From a virus: a DNA stretch of 64,000 nt. How positions within the stretch are numbered: the stretch's first letter is position 1; each line of letters begins with the position of its first letter. Of this stretch, positions 34,023 to 42,207 are shown in pieces. The notes under the pieces were generated by a model, which had not been told where the DNA came from, did not search any database, and was given only the letters and a program-made list of their open reading frames with translations. The position numbers were made by a program, and so were the translations under genes. Where the stretch lies: IMG/VR virus record IMGVR_UViG_3300035188_001352, positions 54,938-118,937 of that record; one strand, 5' to 3'.

Positions 34023-34419
34023 GCCAGCTGCTATACAATCTATGACTATACGGAACAATGTCATCTAACAATTGAGCACCATTGATATTGCAATTCCAAA
34101 AATCCAAAAGAACTTGACGATTGAGCTTGATAAAACCTTCAACCAGTTCAAATCGTGGTTTTGTCATGATAACATCAAATGGCCCTTTGACATATGAATG
34201 TCCAAAGAAGAATGATGTTAGTTCAGATGAAGTATCAACAATGTCGCCATCATGAATAGCAATACGAATTCTTGGACCATTGTCGTCTGATACACAGTTC
34301 TTAGTTAGAGCAAGTGATACCATTGGAAGATTTGTCTTTTCACGTGGCAAATCAAACATCAACCACTTGTCATTCAAAGTACCATCGATTGTTGAGAACC
34401 TAAAACGTTCTTCTTCCAT
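34018..34419 (-). CDS. Hypothetical protein (133 aa)
   Basis: Start MEEERFRFSTIDGTLNDKWL at 34419, right after the previous stop (TAATATGG). Beta-rich; contains RIRIAIHDGDIVD. Its end overlaps a late promoter. No family recognised. Confidence 0.7.
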   Translation of the reverse strand: MEEERFRFSTIDGTLNDKWLMFDLPREKTNLPMVSLALTKNCVSDDNGPRIRIAIHDGDIVDTSSELTSFFFGHSYVKGPFDVIMTKPRFELVEGFIKLNRQVLLDFWNCNINGAQLLDDIVPYSHRLYSSWL

Positions 34420-34420
34420 A

Positions 34421-34597
34421 TTAGTCTTCATAAGGTTCAAGCTCATAGTTATCTGCATCTTTACCCAAATGTTCAATTGACCATTCTACGAAATCACGGA
34501 CTTCCAAATAGTCGCCAAACCATCCATAAGTGCGTGCAAGCTCAACTAAGTCAGCTATTAGCGCATCAGGATTGCTTTGTATGTTAGCAGTAATCAT
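34421..34597 (-). CDS. Small acidic protein (58 aa)
   Basis: MITANIQSNPDALIADLVEL, ending DNYELEPYED. AGGAATAG precedes the ATG. Directly upstream of the next gene with 1 bp between. A tRNA follows on the other side. Confidence 0.68.
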   Translation of the reverse strand: MITANIQSNPDALIADLVELARTYGWFGDYLEVRDFVEWSIEHLGKDADNYELEPYED

Positions 34598-34630
34598 TAC
34601 TCTATTCCTCGTGTGTTGTTATGAAAGGAT

Positions 34631-34755
34631 TGACTGAAAGGGGGTTCGAACCCACTACCTACCTCATGCGGACTTACAGGCGCCACTTATCTGTTAGGAA
34701 TCGAACCTAACCCCCTGCCCTAGCTGAGATGCTCTGCCGATTAAGCTATTCAGTC
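34631..34755 (-). tRNA. tRNA with a 51-nt anticodon-loop insertion and a nested T arm
   Basis: Acceptor GACTGAA/TTCAGTC, D arm GCTT/GAGC, anticodon stem TCTCA/TGAGG and T loop TTCGAAC fit a normal tRNA, but the loop has 58 nt. The insert holds a second perfect T-arm sequence TTAGG-TTCGATT-CCTAA and a GGCGCC palindrome. Possible 7-nt loops give CCG or TAG, so the identity is open. A73, no CCA. Confidence 0.62.
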
Positions 34756-34950
34756 ATTACATCTGATATGTTCTGGATTTTCGTCTTCATATGGTCGCCA
34801 AAAATCCAGAAAGTCTTGCGAAAAGCTGTAATCTCCAATGCATTGTATCACATTTTCTGAGGTTTGTCTAGAAATGTCTAAGTATTTTAGCAATGGCATA
34901 ATGCTAAACAACAGAAGTACGATAAGAAATAATTGGAGATTGATTTTCAT
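34750..34950 (-). CDS. Small exported protein (66 aa)
   Basis: MKINLQLFLIVLLLFSIMPL is a signal peptide or anchor; the mature end is acidic with two Cys (IQCIGDYSF, HIRCND). Its stop overlaps the 5' end of the disrupted tRNA by a few bases. Confidence 0.68.
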   Translation of the reverse strand: MKINLQLFLIVLLLFSIMPLLKYLDISRQTSENVIQCIGDYSFSQDFLDFWRPYEDENPEHIRCND

Positions 34951-34962
34951 TTCCTACATTTC

Positions 34963-35409
34963 CTACAGTTCCTCAATCGCAGACTTAGCAAATACTGAAG
35001 CAGCTTTACCATCATACTGACCAGCATAGTTAGACTTCAAGTATGCCATAATCATACCAATTGATGGTGTCTTATCTGCATCAACGACAAACTTGGCAAT
35101 GATGTTTTCAAGCTCGATGTTTGACATTTGCTTTGGCAGATAACTGTCCAAGATTGCAAGTTCGCGTTCGGTCACGATAATCTTATTAACATCTTCAACT
35201 CGTTCGAAGACATCAAGCATTTCAAGAGCACCGGTCTTGAACTTAGTCAAAACTTTCAGTACTTCTTCGTCAGTACTTTCACGACTGCCATCGTCTTTAC
35301 CAGGACGAGAAGCTTCGCCTAACAAAGTTGTTAGATACACTGCTTCAGGCGCTTTAGCCTTGCGAGCTTCAAGCGAACGGTCTTTGATTTGTTGTAGTAA
35401 TGAAGTCAT
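34963..35409 (-). CDS. YqeY (GatB/Yqey-domain) protein
   Basis: 148 aa. LLQQIKDRSLEARKAKAPEA, VYLTTLLGEASRPGKDDG, EVLKVLTKFKTG and LAILDSYLPKQMSNIELENI are hallmark YqeY segments. YqeY resembles the tail domain of the GatB subunit of the Asp/Glu-tRNA amidotransferase and may bind tRNA. Here it is the only full domain of that type and could act on phage tRNAs (inference). Confidence 0.9.
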   Translation of the reverse strand: MTSLLQQIKDRSLEARKAKAPEAVYLTTLLGEASRPGKDDGSRESTDEEVLKVLTKFKTGALEMLDVFERVEDVNKIIVTERELAILDSYLPKQMSNIELENIIAKFVVDADKTPSIGMIMAYLKSNYAGQYDGKAASVFAKSAIEEL

Positions 35410-35588
35410 CTTTCGTTATTCCTCTTCTGAGTTTGATTTCTATGTTGTTTATCTCGTTCTATTGTTTCTTGTGAAAACCATCTTGGATGATATTCACCAT
35501 TCTCTGTTAGTATTTCTGCTTTTATCAGAAGTTGATATCGATGACGTTGAGCATCATCGATACCTAATTGCTCTGACGTAGCAGTCAT
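35406..35588 (-). CDS. Small basic protein (60 aa)
   Basis: MTATSEQLGIDDAQRHRYQL, ending EFRD-like basic tail (KQHRNQTQKRNNER). Shares ATGA with the YqeY start. Function unknown. Confidence 0.66.
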   Translation of the reverse strand: MTATSEQLGIDDAQRHRYQLLIKAEILTENGEYHPRWFSQETIERDKQHRNQTQKRNNER

Positions 35589-35591
35589 TAC

Positions 35592-35846
35592 TTACTGTTC
35601 TGTTTCAGATGTCGCTAGAGAAGCTACAACTTCTTCAACATTGAACTCTGCTAAACCTTTTGGATAGACCACAATTCGTGCTGGTTCAAAAGCTTTCTTT
35701 GCCGCTGCTGCATAAGCTTCCATATGCTCTTTGGCTTTTGACATAGTTCCAATATCAACACCAATTGTAATGACATGAGACGATGTCAATTGAGATGTAT
35801 CCAACCAATTGACATCGCACTTTTCAAAGTTTATTTCAGATTTCAT
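35592..35846 (-). CDS. Hypothetical protein (84 aa)
   Basis: MKSEINFEKCDVNWLDTSQL, a strand then helix (KAKEHMEAYAAAAKKAFEPA) then a strand (RIVVYPKGL). Typical small T4-like phage protein, no known role. Confidence 0.7.
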   Translation of the reverse strand: MKSEINFEKCDVNWLDTSQLTSSHVITIGVDIGTMSKAKEHMEAYAAAAKKAFEPARIVVYPKGLAEFNVEEVVASLATSETEQ

Positions 35847-35880
35847 ATTTGTTATAAAGGTTATTACTACGTGAGTAAAA

Positions 35881-36279
35881 TTAGTCTAAGACGCGATGTC
35901 CACGTCCACGCATACAGTTGCGATAGATACGTTTGTAAGTTTCATCGCCTTCAATTGCACCTTTAGCAACACCACCTAACGCACCGGCTGATGCACCTAC
36001 TGCTGCTCCCATGCCCGGATTGCCCAAGAATGCACCACCAACGGCACCGGCAGCACCACCAAGTAAGGCACCAGCTAAACCGTCAGTTGCAGCACCTTTA
36101 GCAGCACCTGAGTTTTCTGATGCCAATTGTTCGCATTCATAAGAGTCTTGTGATAAGAAAGCTGCACGTGGGTCGCCATAAGTATCAACTACTGGTCTAT
36201 AGTTTGTCACTGATGCACAACCAGATAAAGTAGTCACAGCAGCTACAATAGCAGTAATAAGTAAAGTATTGTGTTTCAT
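35881..36279 (-). CDS. Glycine-zipper lipoprotein (132 aa)
   Basis: Signal peptide with lipobox LSGC (residues 18-21) and a long Gly/Ala-rich zipper (ALLGGAAGAVGGAFLG, AAVGASAGALGGVAKG), as in outer-membrane lipoproteins of the SlyB/Lpp-like group. It could modify the host envelope. Headed by a late promoter. Confidence 0.82.
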   Translation of the reverse strand: MKHNTLLITAIVAAVTTLSGCASVTNYRPVVDTYGDPRAAFLSQDSYECEQLASENSGAAKGAATDGLAGALLGGAAGAVGGAFLGNPGMGAAVGASAGALGGVAKGAIEGDETYKRIYRNCMRGRGHRVLD

Positions 36280-36309
36280 TGTTTCATTTCCTAATTGAGA
36301 TAAAAAGTC

Positions 36310-36317
36310 TATTTATA
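36310..36317 (-). promoter_or_regulatory. Late promoter TATAAATA
   Basis: 31 bp upstream of the glycine-zipper lipoprotein, minus strand. Confidence 0.65.
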
Positions 36318-36585
36318 CGATGGCATTTAGGATTTTTAGATTAGAGTCAAACATCATAACAAAAAAATCATCGCCTTGTTGATACGCAGCATTTCGTAAG
36401 TGGTTCATTTCACTTTTCAAATCTTGAATAACTTTGAAAAAGGTGTCAAAGGTATCACGTTTTTCTTTTGCTTGACGAACTTTGCCATCAACAAAATTCA
36501 AAAAAGCAGCTTCAGGTAATCCACGTGATAACGCATCTTGAGCCAAAACATGCAAAAAACTCTCTCTACTTAATACCATCCCCAT
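36313..36585 (-). CDS. Hypothetical protein (90 aa)
   Basis: MGMVLSRESFLHVLAQDALS, helical. First gene after the early promoter at 36620; its stop overlaps the late promoter of the next gene. Function unknown. Confidence 0.7.
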   Translation of the reverse strand: MGMVLSRESFLHVLAQDALSRGLPEAAFLNFVDGKVRQAKEKRDTFDTFFKVIQDLKSEMNHLRNAAYQQGDDFFVMMFDSNLKILNAIV

Positions 36586-36619
36586 GATACTCTCTCCTCA
36601 ACGTTTGTTTGAATATGGG

Positions 36620-36685
36620 TCTATCATACCACATCAACCATACAATGTAAACGGTTGATGTGATAGAAAATGTGAAGTGGTTATC
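36620..36685 (-). promoter_or_regulatory. Early promoter with distant upstream element
   Basis: GTTTACA 36646-36652; the -10 reads TATGATAGA. Element GTGAAGTGGTTATC at 36672-36685, about 20 bp from the -35 box, as at 15149. Confidence 0.72.
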
Positions 36686-36929
36686 AGATTAGGGTTGCCA
36701 TGAATTTCAAGTTTTTCAATAGTTCGAGCAAATCCCAGAACTCTTTGATAGCTTGTAAATCGACCATGTCTTCATTGATATGTTTCAAGTCAGTCAAGTC
36801 ATTCAACAGTTCAATGTATTCAACTGTTGAGATTTCCTTGTTTTCGTGAAGCTTGATGATACGTTGAGACCTTTCAGCTAAGTCCTTAACAACTGGGACA
36901 GGTGATAAAAGAAAGTCATTCAATTCCAT
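36684..36929 (-). CDS. Helical acidic protein (81 aa)
   Basis: MELNDFLLSPVPVVKDLAER, a nearly all-helical protein with a coiled-coil pattern (EFWDLLELLKNLKFM). Follows the lipoprotein gene by 1 bp. Function unknown. Confidence 0.7.
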   Translation of the reverse strand: MELNDFLLSPVPVVKDLAERSQRIIKLHENKEISTVEYIELLNDLTDLKHINEDMVDLQAIKEFWDLLELLKNLKFMATLI

Positions 36930-36930
36930 G

Positions 36931-37317
36931 TTATTGAGCTCCTAAAGTTGCGGCAATGAGACGTGAGCCGTCTGCAATGTTTTTGAGTTTTTCTGTGCAA
37001 TATGGTACTGATGGAGGTGTCATACCTTCAGCATACTTATCACTGAATTCTTGGACCATTGAAAGTAGTGCTTTAGATGAACGTTGGATTTCTGGACTGT
37101 TTGACCTGAATTCCGCATATGTTGCCATATGATGAACATAGTTCTTGATACTTTGGGTATCTTTACGAACTGCTGACGGGTCACTACATTTGGTTTGCAA
37201 ATCTACAGCGACTTCATAGATAGTCACAAACCTATCATATTGAAGTCCGTCAAACTTGATGTTTGAACAACCTGCTGATGTTGCTAAAAGTAATAGTGCT
37301 ATGTATAGTTTTTTCAT
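36931..37317 (-). CDS. Lipoprotein (128 aa)
   Basis: Signal MKKLYIALLLLATSAGCSN with lipobox at residues 14-17; the mature part has two more Cys (TKCSDPSA, VPYCTEK) and is helical. Acts in the envelope if exported. Role unknown. Confidence 0.75.
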   Translation of the reverse strand: MKKLYIALLLLATSAGCSNIKFDGLQYDRFVTIYEVAVDLQTKCSDPSAVRKDTQSIKNYVHHMATYAEFRSNSPEIQRSSKALLSMVQEFSDKYAEGMTPPSVPYCTEKLKNIADGSRLIAATLGAQ

Positions 37318-37334
37318 ATGTATGTTATCTCCCC

Positions 37335-37607
37335 TTATAATAGTTTAGTTTCTATGATATTTTCAATTCGAAAAGATCGCCATGCATTCTTATCTAAATC
37401 ATATACGGCAATCGTATTAGGATTATCAGCTTTATTTTTTGGTTCATAAACACTTTTGTCTAATGTCACCGGTATCAAGTCTTCATTGAGGGTGCAGTTC
37501 ATTATTCGTGTGTCGCCGTTGACTTTGGTAAATGTCACTTGAACTTTATTATGACTCAAAAAACTTTTGAGCATTTTTTTACGATTGGCAATATCAGTCG
37601 TATTCAT
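37335..37607 (-). CDS. DUF2693-like SH3-fold protein (90 aa)
   Basis: KVQVTFTKVNGDTRIMNCTL (about residue 21) with a final WRSFRIENI matches the small DUF2693 phage family, a beta-barrel protein of unknown role. First gene after the early promoter at 37640. Confidence 0.8.
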   Translation of the reverse strand: MNTTDIANRKKMLKSFLSHNKVQVTFTKVNGDTRIMNCTLNEDLIPVTLDKSVYEPKNKADNPNTIAVYDLDKNAWRSFRIENIIETKLL

Positions 37608-37639
37608 TATATTTATTCCACTATTACATACAAATGTTA

Positions 37640-37669
37640 ATTATATACAAGTTCTGTGTTGATGTAAAC
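37640..37669 (-). promoter_or_regulatory. Early promoter
   Basis: GTTTACA 37663-37669 and TATATAATT on the minus strand. Confidence 0.66.
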
Positions 37670-38075
37670 GGACATCACTTATGGACTTTACTCTCAAAAA
37701 CTGACAGACTATATAATTGATTTCGCTTAGGTGTAACTTATTGATTTTATTACTCGAAAAACTGACAGACTAAGGGTATATATTATATTTAGTTGTCTCT
37801 CCCTCTTCTTCATTTTCATATCATTTTCTCTTTTACTTCTGGTTTGTCTTTTTCTAAGTAGTTGATTTTATTACTAAAAATATTTATCATTATCTTCGTA
37901 ACTTATTGATTTATATACTAGTTTTCAAACACATCATTTTCCATGACTAATCACTCGGCAATTTTTGAAGAAAAATGAGGATTTTGAAGAAAATCATATT
38001 TTGATGTTTATGGGTGTCATAAATAGTGATAAAATATACTTATACAAACACTTTCAAACAAAGGTTCTCGTTCAT
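37670..38075. other. 406-bp gene-free region with direct repeats
   Basis: AT-rich with no good gene. A 16-bp direct repeat AAAAACTGACAGACTA occurs at 37696 and 37757. GTAACTTATTGATTT occurs at 37733 and 37898, and TTGATTTTATTACT at 37741 and 37862. A pyrimidine-rich tract runs from about 37795 to 37855. It separates the minus-strand operons from the plus-strand nuclease, so it may be a regulatory or origin-like site. A TATAAAATAT-like -10 lies just before the nuclease gene. Confidence 0.6.
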
Positions 38076-38813
38076 ATGATTAGGTTCGCCAAACATTATA
38101 CTCCTACATCTTTTCTTCTAAGTAGCATTTTAGTAGCATCCAATGTAAATGCTTGTCCTGAACTTGATGATACATTGGAACCGAAGCTATCATATCAAAT
38201 TACTAAACTATGCAGGTCTGAATTTGAACTTGGTTATTCTACTGAGAAAAAAATAACATTGTGGGCAGGTGAAAAACTAACTGCAATTGAAGCTCGAGAT
38301 ACTGAACCAAGAATGAGTTTATTCAAAGCAGACCCAGAGTTAGAAAAAGGACAACGTGCTGAACTATATGATTATACTAACTCAGGTTTTGATAGAGGTC
38401 ATATGGTACCAACTGGAGATATGCATACCCTTGAAGGAATGACTGATAGTTTCTTGTTGTCAAACATGATGCCTCAGAAGCCGTCAAACAATCGAGGAAT
38501 TTGGAAGGTATTAGAAAAGTTTGCTAAAGATACTGCTAAGTCGCATGGCGAAGTGATTATCTTCACTGGACCTGTGTTGAGTAAAACTACATTGACTATC
38601 GGACCAAATAGAATACCAGTTCCACGTGCAATGTATAAAGTCATTTTTGACCCTAAGTCATCTGAGAGTTGGTCTTTTATTGTACCGAATGAAAAGATAT
38701 CTTCTAGCTTATTACCTCGTAAATTGGTAAAGCTGAAAGATATAAAAGATGAGACAGGAATTGAATTTTTGAAAGGGATGCAAGTAAAAGAACAAACATC
38801 CCTTTCTAATTAA
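38076..38813 (+). CDS. Secreted DNA/RNA non-specific nuclease (NUC1/EndA-like)
   Basis: Start MIRFAKHYTPTSFLLSSILV at 38076 gives a signal peptide cut near A26; a longer frame to 37965 would hide the signal. The nuclease motif is FDRGHMVPTGDM (catalytic His in DRGH), and SNMMPQKPSNNRGIW supplies the metal-binding Asn. It cleaves DNA and RNA without sequence preference and is expected in the periplasm or outside, where it could degrade incoming DNA. The only gene on this strand in the area. Confidence 0.9.
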   Translation: MIRFAKHYTPTSFLLSSILVASNVNACPELDDTLEPKLSYQITKLCRSEFELGYSTEKKITLWAGEKLTAIEARDTEPRMSLFKADPELEKGQRAELYDYTNSGFDRGHMVPTGDMHTLEGMTDSFLLSNMMPQKPSNNRGIWKVLEKFAKDTAKSHGEVIIFTGPVLSKTTLTIGPNRIPVPRAMYKVIFDPKSSESWSFIVPNEKISSSLLPRKLVKLKDIKDETGIEFLKGMQVKEQTSLSN

Positions 38814-38821
38814 GAGCGGGA

Positions 38822-39073
38822 TTATTTGATAACGCCTAATCCATCATGGGCTAACTGAAAATTGACACAACCTTGCATTAGTTGTTTGATGTTTTTAGCG
38901 TTAGCGATTTGAGCATTTGCTTTTGCAATATTTTTTGGGCGAGCGTTTGACTTAGCTTTAACTTCTTCGTAAGCACGTTCCTTTGCTTTTGTCAAATCTT
39001 TTTCATTTTGCAATGAAGCAATAAACTTCATTGAGAAGAAAGCATTGTCAGAATAATCAGGTTTAGTAGTCAT
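38822..39073 (-). CDS. Basic hypothetical protein (83 aa)
   Basis: MTTKPDYSDNAFFSMKFIAS, a Lys/Ala/Asn-rich helix in the middle (AKERAYEEVKAKSNARPKNI). First gene after the early promoter at 39119. Ends tail to tail with the nuclease gene. Confidence 0.7.
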   Translation of the reverse strand: MTTKPDYSDNAFFSMKFIASLQNEKDLTKAKERAYEEVKAKSNARPKNIAKANAQIANAKNIKQLMQGCVNFQLAHDGLGVIK

Positions 39074-39118
39074 CGTATTTTCCTGTATAAAAGATTGAAA
39101 TAAAACTTTACTTACAGG

Positions 39119-39151
39119 TCTATTATACCATAGACTTTACTAGTTGTAAAT
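39119..39151 (-). promoter_or_regulatory. Early promoter
   Basis: TTTACAA 39144-39150 and TATAATAG on the minus strand, just after the stop of the next upstream gene. Confidence 0.7.
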
Positions 39152-39156
39152 AGTTT

Positions 39157-39459
39157 TTAGTAGTCGCCTAAGGTGCAATAGTCACAGTACATTTCAACTT
39201 GTTGTTTGATGTACTGTTCATTTTCATAACTTACTGTCACACCAATTTCCTGAAGTTCTAAAAACAAACCTTTGAGAATGATTTGGCTTATAGGAACTCC
39301 GGACTCTTTGCTTACCTTATCAATAACATTGATATCGTATTCGTCTTCAAAGCTAAAACGTTCTGGGCTATTTAGCTCTAATTGAATAATGATACAATTA
39401 TCATTGAAGTCCAAGCTTAGATTTACATCATGATGTGTGGGTAATTGTAGAGTGTTCAT
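39157..39459 (-). CDS. Hypothetical protein (100 aa)
   Basis: MNTLQLPTHHDVNLSLDFND, beta-rich, with a Cys pair at the end (YCDYCTLGDY). No family recognised. Confidence 0.7.
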   Translation of the reverse strand: MNTLQLPTHHDVNLSLDFNDNCIIIQLELNSPERFSFEDEYDINVIDKVSKESGVPISQIILKGLFLELQEIGVTVSYENEQYIKQQVEMYCDYCTLGDY

Positions 39460-39480
39460 ATCTTTATCCTTCTTATTGTA

Positions 39481-39531
39481 TGATTACTAGTGGCATAAAC
39501 TATTTAATCGTATATGCCACACTTGTAATCA
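39481..39531 (-). other. Imperfect long hairpin between genes
   Basis: TGATTAC/GTAATCA and TGGCATA/TATGCCA form a two-part stem around a short loop. No U-run follows, so it is more likely an mRNA stability or processing signal than a terminator. Confidence 0.5.
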
Positions 39532-39543
39532 GTTTATCTTATA

Positions 39544-39960
39544 TTACCAAGAACTTACATCAGTAATGTCAATCGATTCACCGCAATCACATGTGACGAT
39601 ATGAGTTGGACCGATACCACTTTCATGAGAAGTTTTGAAGTGAATTTGAGTAAAGACTTCTTCATGGTCTTTGATGTAAGGACACGTTTCTGCATGTTCT
39701 AAAATCCATTCAGCAAAAGCTTTAGCTTCTGTAACGGTAATAGACAAATTTGCTTTTGATTTGTTTGATGGCATAACATCCTTCCTATGTTCATTGATTT
39801 TTGACATTCTTTGGAACTTTTTGCTATCAGCCGCTTGTTTGATTTCGCTAATTGAAATAGAAAGTAAGGTTGGTTCTTGAACGTGTAACGTATTGTTATA
39901 CACAAAAACTTCAACCTTATCTCCGTCGTTATTAACGTCCCATGAAAGAGTTCTACTCAT
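39544..39960 (-). CDS. Hypothetical protein with a Cys motif (138 aa)
   Basis: A strand-rich start (MSRTLSWDVNNDGDKVEVFV), a basic middle, then CPYIKDH and a CDCGES end that may bind metal. Coupled by ATGA to the gene upstream. Function unknown. Confidence 0.7.
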   Translation of the reverse strand: MSRTLSWDVNNDGDKVEVFVYNNTLHVQEPTLLSISISEIKQAADSKKFQRMSKINEHRKDVMPSNKSKANLSITVTEAKAFAEWILEHAETCPYIKDHEEVFTQIHFKTSHESGIGPTHIVTCDCGESIDITDVSSW

Positions 39961-40592
39961 AGAGTTTTATCCTGACCTGCCTCTATTACTAATTGATAGA
40001 TTTCTTTTTGCTTTAATTCTGGTATATGTCTAGCTATAATTGCTATAGCTTTACCTTTAGGTAATATAATATCTCTATACACATTTCCAAACTTTTTCGC
40101 AAATTTATCTGCCATTCTACCATAGAGTCGCATTCGAGGTTCTATGTTGTCAACAGCAACAAATAATACTACATCAACATCAAAATGAATAATCTTTTCA
40201 CCTAATGAGTTTTGAATAGTTCCTATTACCTGATTGGGTTGTCCAGCAGAAGTTAGATTAGTTGTATATTCACCATCTACTTTTACTTCAAAACTAACAT
40301 TAACCCCTTTTAATAAAGTATCATTTACTTTGTATTGAAAAAGTTCAAAATGAATAACGTAATCAAAACCTTGTGATGAAAAGAATCCATTCAGCCCTGT
40401 TTCAGTAGCTCGTTCCCATTTTACCGGTAAAGCCATTTCGTTTAGAACAAATTCATCCCACACTGGAGGATAAACATATTCTTCTCGTAATACATGGCCA
40501 TTATAGATTGGTCGTATACCTAACCGCCCAGATAAATCTTGAAGGTCAATATCGATTTTTGACCAATCTATAAACACTTCACTTAATTTCAT
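39957..40592 (-). CDS. Hypothetical protein (211 aa)
   Basis: MKLSEVFIDWSKIDIDLQDL, then beta-rich; KIIHFDVDVVLFVAVDNIEP and a later FGNVYRDIILPKGKAIAIIA. It has the same N-terminal style as other MK-[LI]-x-E-[LV]F proteins here. No assigned function. Confidence 0.7.
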   Translation of the reverse strand: MKLSEVFIDWSKIDIDLQDLSGRLGIRPIYNGHVLREEYVYPPVWDEFVLNEMALPVKWERATETGLNGFFSSQGFDYVIHFELFQYKVNDTLLKGVNVSFEVKVDGEYTTNLTSAGQPNQVIGTIQNSLGEKIIHFDVDVVLFVAVDNIEPRMRLYGRMADKFAKKFGNVYRDIILPKGKAIAIIARHIPELKQKEIYQLVIEAGQDKTL

Positions 40593-40858
40593 TTTGCTTT
40601 TTTGTCCTCTTCGATTTTGTTCAATTGAGCAATTTCGTCTTTAGTCAAAAGCGATTCAAAATAATGTAAGTGCTGACACATTAAGACATGAACTTCACGA
40701 ACTGTTGCCGCTTTAGCCTCATACATTTGGAATGATGCTTTATCATCACGATTATCAGACCGAGCATACATTGTAGCACACATATTAGCGTCCCGGTCAA
40801 ATGATCTTGCGTGATTTAGAATAGCATCGCATAAGTCGTTAAGAGCTGTAAGTTTCAT
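40589..40858 (-). CDS. Hypothetical protein (89 aa)
   Basis: MKLTALNDLCDAILNHARSF, helical, with many Asp and His and three Met-Cys spots. Overlaps the vWA gene stop by 1 nt. Function unknown. Confidence 0.7.
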   Translation of the reverse strand: MKLTALNDLCDAILNHARSFDRDANMCATMYARSDNRDDKASFQMYEAKAATVREVHVLMCQHLHYFESLLTKDEIAQLNKIEEDKKAK

Positions 40859-41949
40859 TATGCGCTAATCCCTTCTTTGAAGTGAACACCAACTTGAGGC
40901 CAGTAAAGAACTTCAGTTCCGACAGGCAGTTTGCGATTCACTGATGTAGATTGAACGAATACTTCCCACTTGCCCAAATCGCCAGGTCTAAGTTTCGCAT
41001 CACCATACTTTGGCAATCCCAACATATCGCGAGCAGCTTGACCAGAATAGATGACTTTCGTATTTTTGTCTCGAATCATAATCAGCTTGGTTTGTTGTAC
41101 TTTGTCTGCAGTCTTTTTGCCGCCAACAAGTTTGTAGAATGCTCCACCTTTCAACATTTTGTCGCCAAGCTTATGTTCAACGAACTCACGAATGTTTGAA
41201 CCTTCAGCTTCAGTTTGGACCAACCATGAAGTGACTTGAGATGAGATATCGACCAATTGAGCTTTGACTTCGTCAAGTGATACATTATGCAAGTCTGCGT
41301 AAAACGAACGAGTTGCAGTCTTACCTTCGCTACGAGCAGTAAAGTAAGAACCTAATGAAGTAGTCGTAATGGTTGTTGATTGTTCCATACCACGAGCAGT
41401 AGTTTCCCATTCTTGAACATTGCCATCGTATAAGCCAAGGTCACGGACTAATTGACGTGCATAGCCTTTTGGAGTTCTAAAAGCAAAGGTCCAACGGTCA
41501 GTGCTTTGAAGTGCTTTGATTTCAGCCGCTAATGTTGTTGCTCTCCAGTTATAAGAGCTGTTTTCTTCACCATCAGTTACAACCAACACCAAGAATGAAG
41601 TGTTTGGGTCGGCAAAGTCTGGAGATTTTTTTGCAATGTCAATAAGCTCGCCGACGCTGTCGTAAAGCGGAGTACCACTACCATCAGTTTCATAACTGTG
41701 TTCAGGAATGGAAGCAAGGCCAGTGATTGATGCATTGACGAATTCAGTTCGAACTTCACGAGTTCGACCATAACCACAATTGACTAATGATACGACTACG
41801 TTTTGCGATAGGTCAATTGCATTTTGTTTGATTGTTGCAATTTGGGAATTGTAATCGCGAGCTGCTTGTTTGGCAATACCACGCATAGACGCAGAATGGT
41901 CTAAGGAGATAAGGACGTGAGTTTTGTATTGTTGTGCTAAAGTATCCAT
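40858..41949 (-). CDS. von Willebrand factor A (vWA) domain protein
   Basis: 363 aa; start MDTLAQQYKTHVLISLDHSA at 41949. The MIDAS motif DHSAS (DxSxS) lies near residue 16, with the Thr in DGSGTPLYDS and the Asp in LVVTDGEENSS as further metal ligands, so the fold is complete. A C-terminal region of mixed beta (RPGDLGKWEVFVQ and PQVGVHFKEG) follows. vWA proteins bind proteins through a metal ion. It is late-expressed (42029). Adhesion or assembly roles are possible. Confidence 0.85.
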   Translation of the reverse strand: MDTLAQQYKTHVLISLDHSASMRGIAKQAARDYNSQIATIKQNAIDLSQNVVVSLVNCGYGRTREVRTEFVNASITGLASIPEHSYETDGSGTPLYDSVGELIDIAKKSPDFADPNTSFLVLVVTDGEENSSYNWRATTLAAEIKALQSTDRWTFAFRTPKGYARQLVRDLGLYDGNVQEWETTARGMEQSTTITTTSLGSYFTARSEGKTATRSFYADLHNVSLDEVKAQLVDISSQVTSWLVQTEAEGSNIREFVEHKLGDKMLKGGAFYKLVGGKKTADKVQQTKLIMIRDKNTKVIYSGQAARDMLGLPKYGDAKLRPGDLGKWEVFVQSTSVNRKLPVGTEVLYWPQVGVHFKEGISA

Positions 41950-42028
41950 AAAGTATAAACCTCTAAAATGTGTGTAAAAAGTAAAAATCAATAAAGTATA
42001 CGAACCGAATAGTATAAGCTCGTATATC

Positions 42029-42036
42029 TATTTATA
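42029..42036 (-). promoter_or_regulatory. Late promoter TATAAATA (vWA gene)
   Basis: 80 bp upstream of the vWA start and overlapping the stop of the 42032 gene. Confidence 0.65.
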
Positions 42037-42205
42037 GCTTTCGTTTCCATGCTTTTTGCGATGTCCAGTTATGGAAGTCAATTGCTGGCTGCCACTGATA
42101 CAATGTTAGTGCAATTAACGGGTGTGCAATAATGTCATGGACTAAAGCCCAGAATAAGCATTCATCAAACATTATGCAACAATTGTTAGGGTCAAGTTTT
42201 GCCAT
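42032..42205 (-). CDS. Small hypothetical protein (57 aa)
   Basis: MAKLDPNNCCIMFDECLFWA, with LVHDIIAHPLIALTLYQW and a basic end. It looks like a membrane-adjacent amphipathic protein. A T4-like phage type of unknown role. Confidence 0.66.
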   Translation of the reverse strand: MAKLDPNNCCIMFDECLFWALVHDIIAHPLIALTLYQWQPAIDFHNWTSQKAWKRKL

Positions 42206-42207
42206 AC

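Noticed and set aside
37795-37880. A ~30-codon frame on the minus strand in the gene-free region
   Set aside because: Low complexity, no clear ribosome site and overlaps direct repeats.
37965-38075. Longer N-terminus of the secreted nuclease
   Set aside because: It would place the signal peptide in the middle of the protein; the ATG at 38076 gives a normal export signal.
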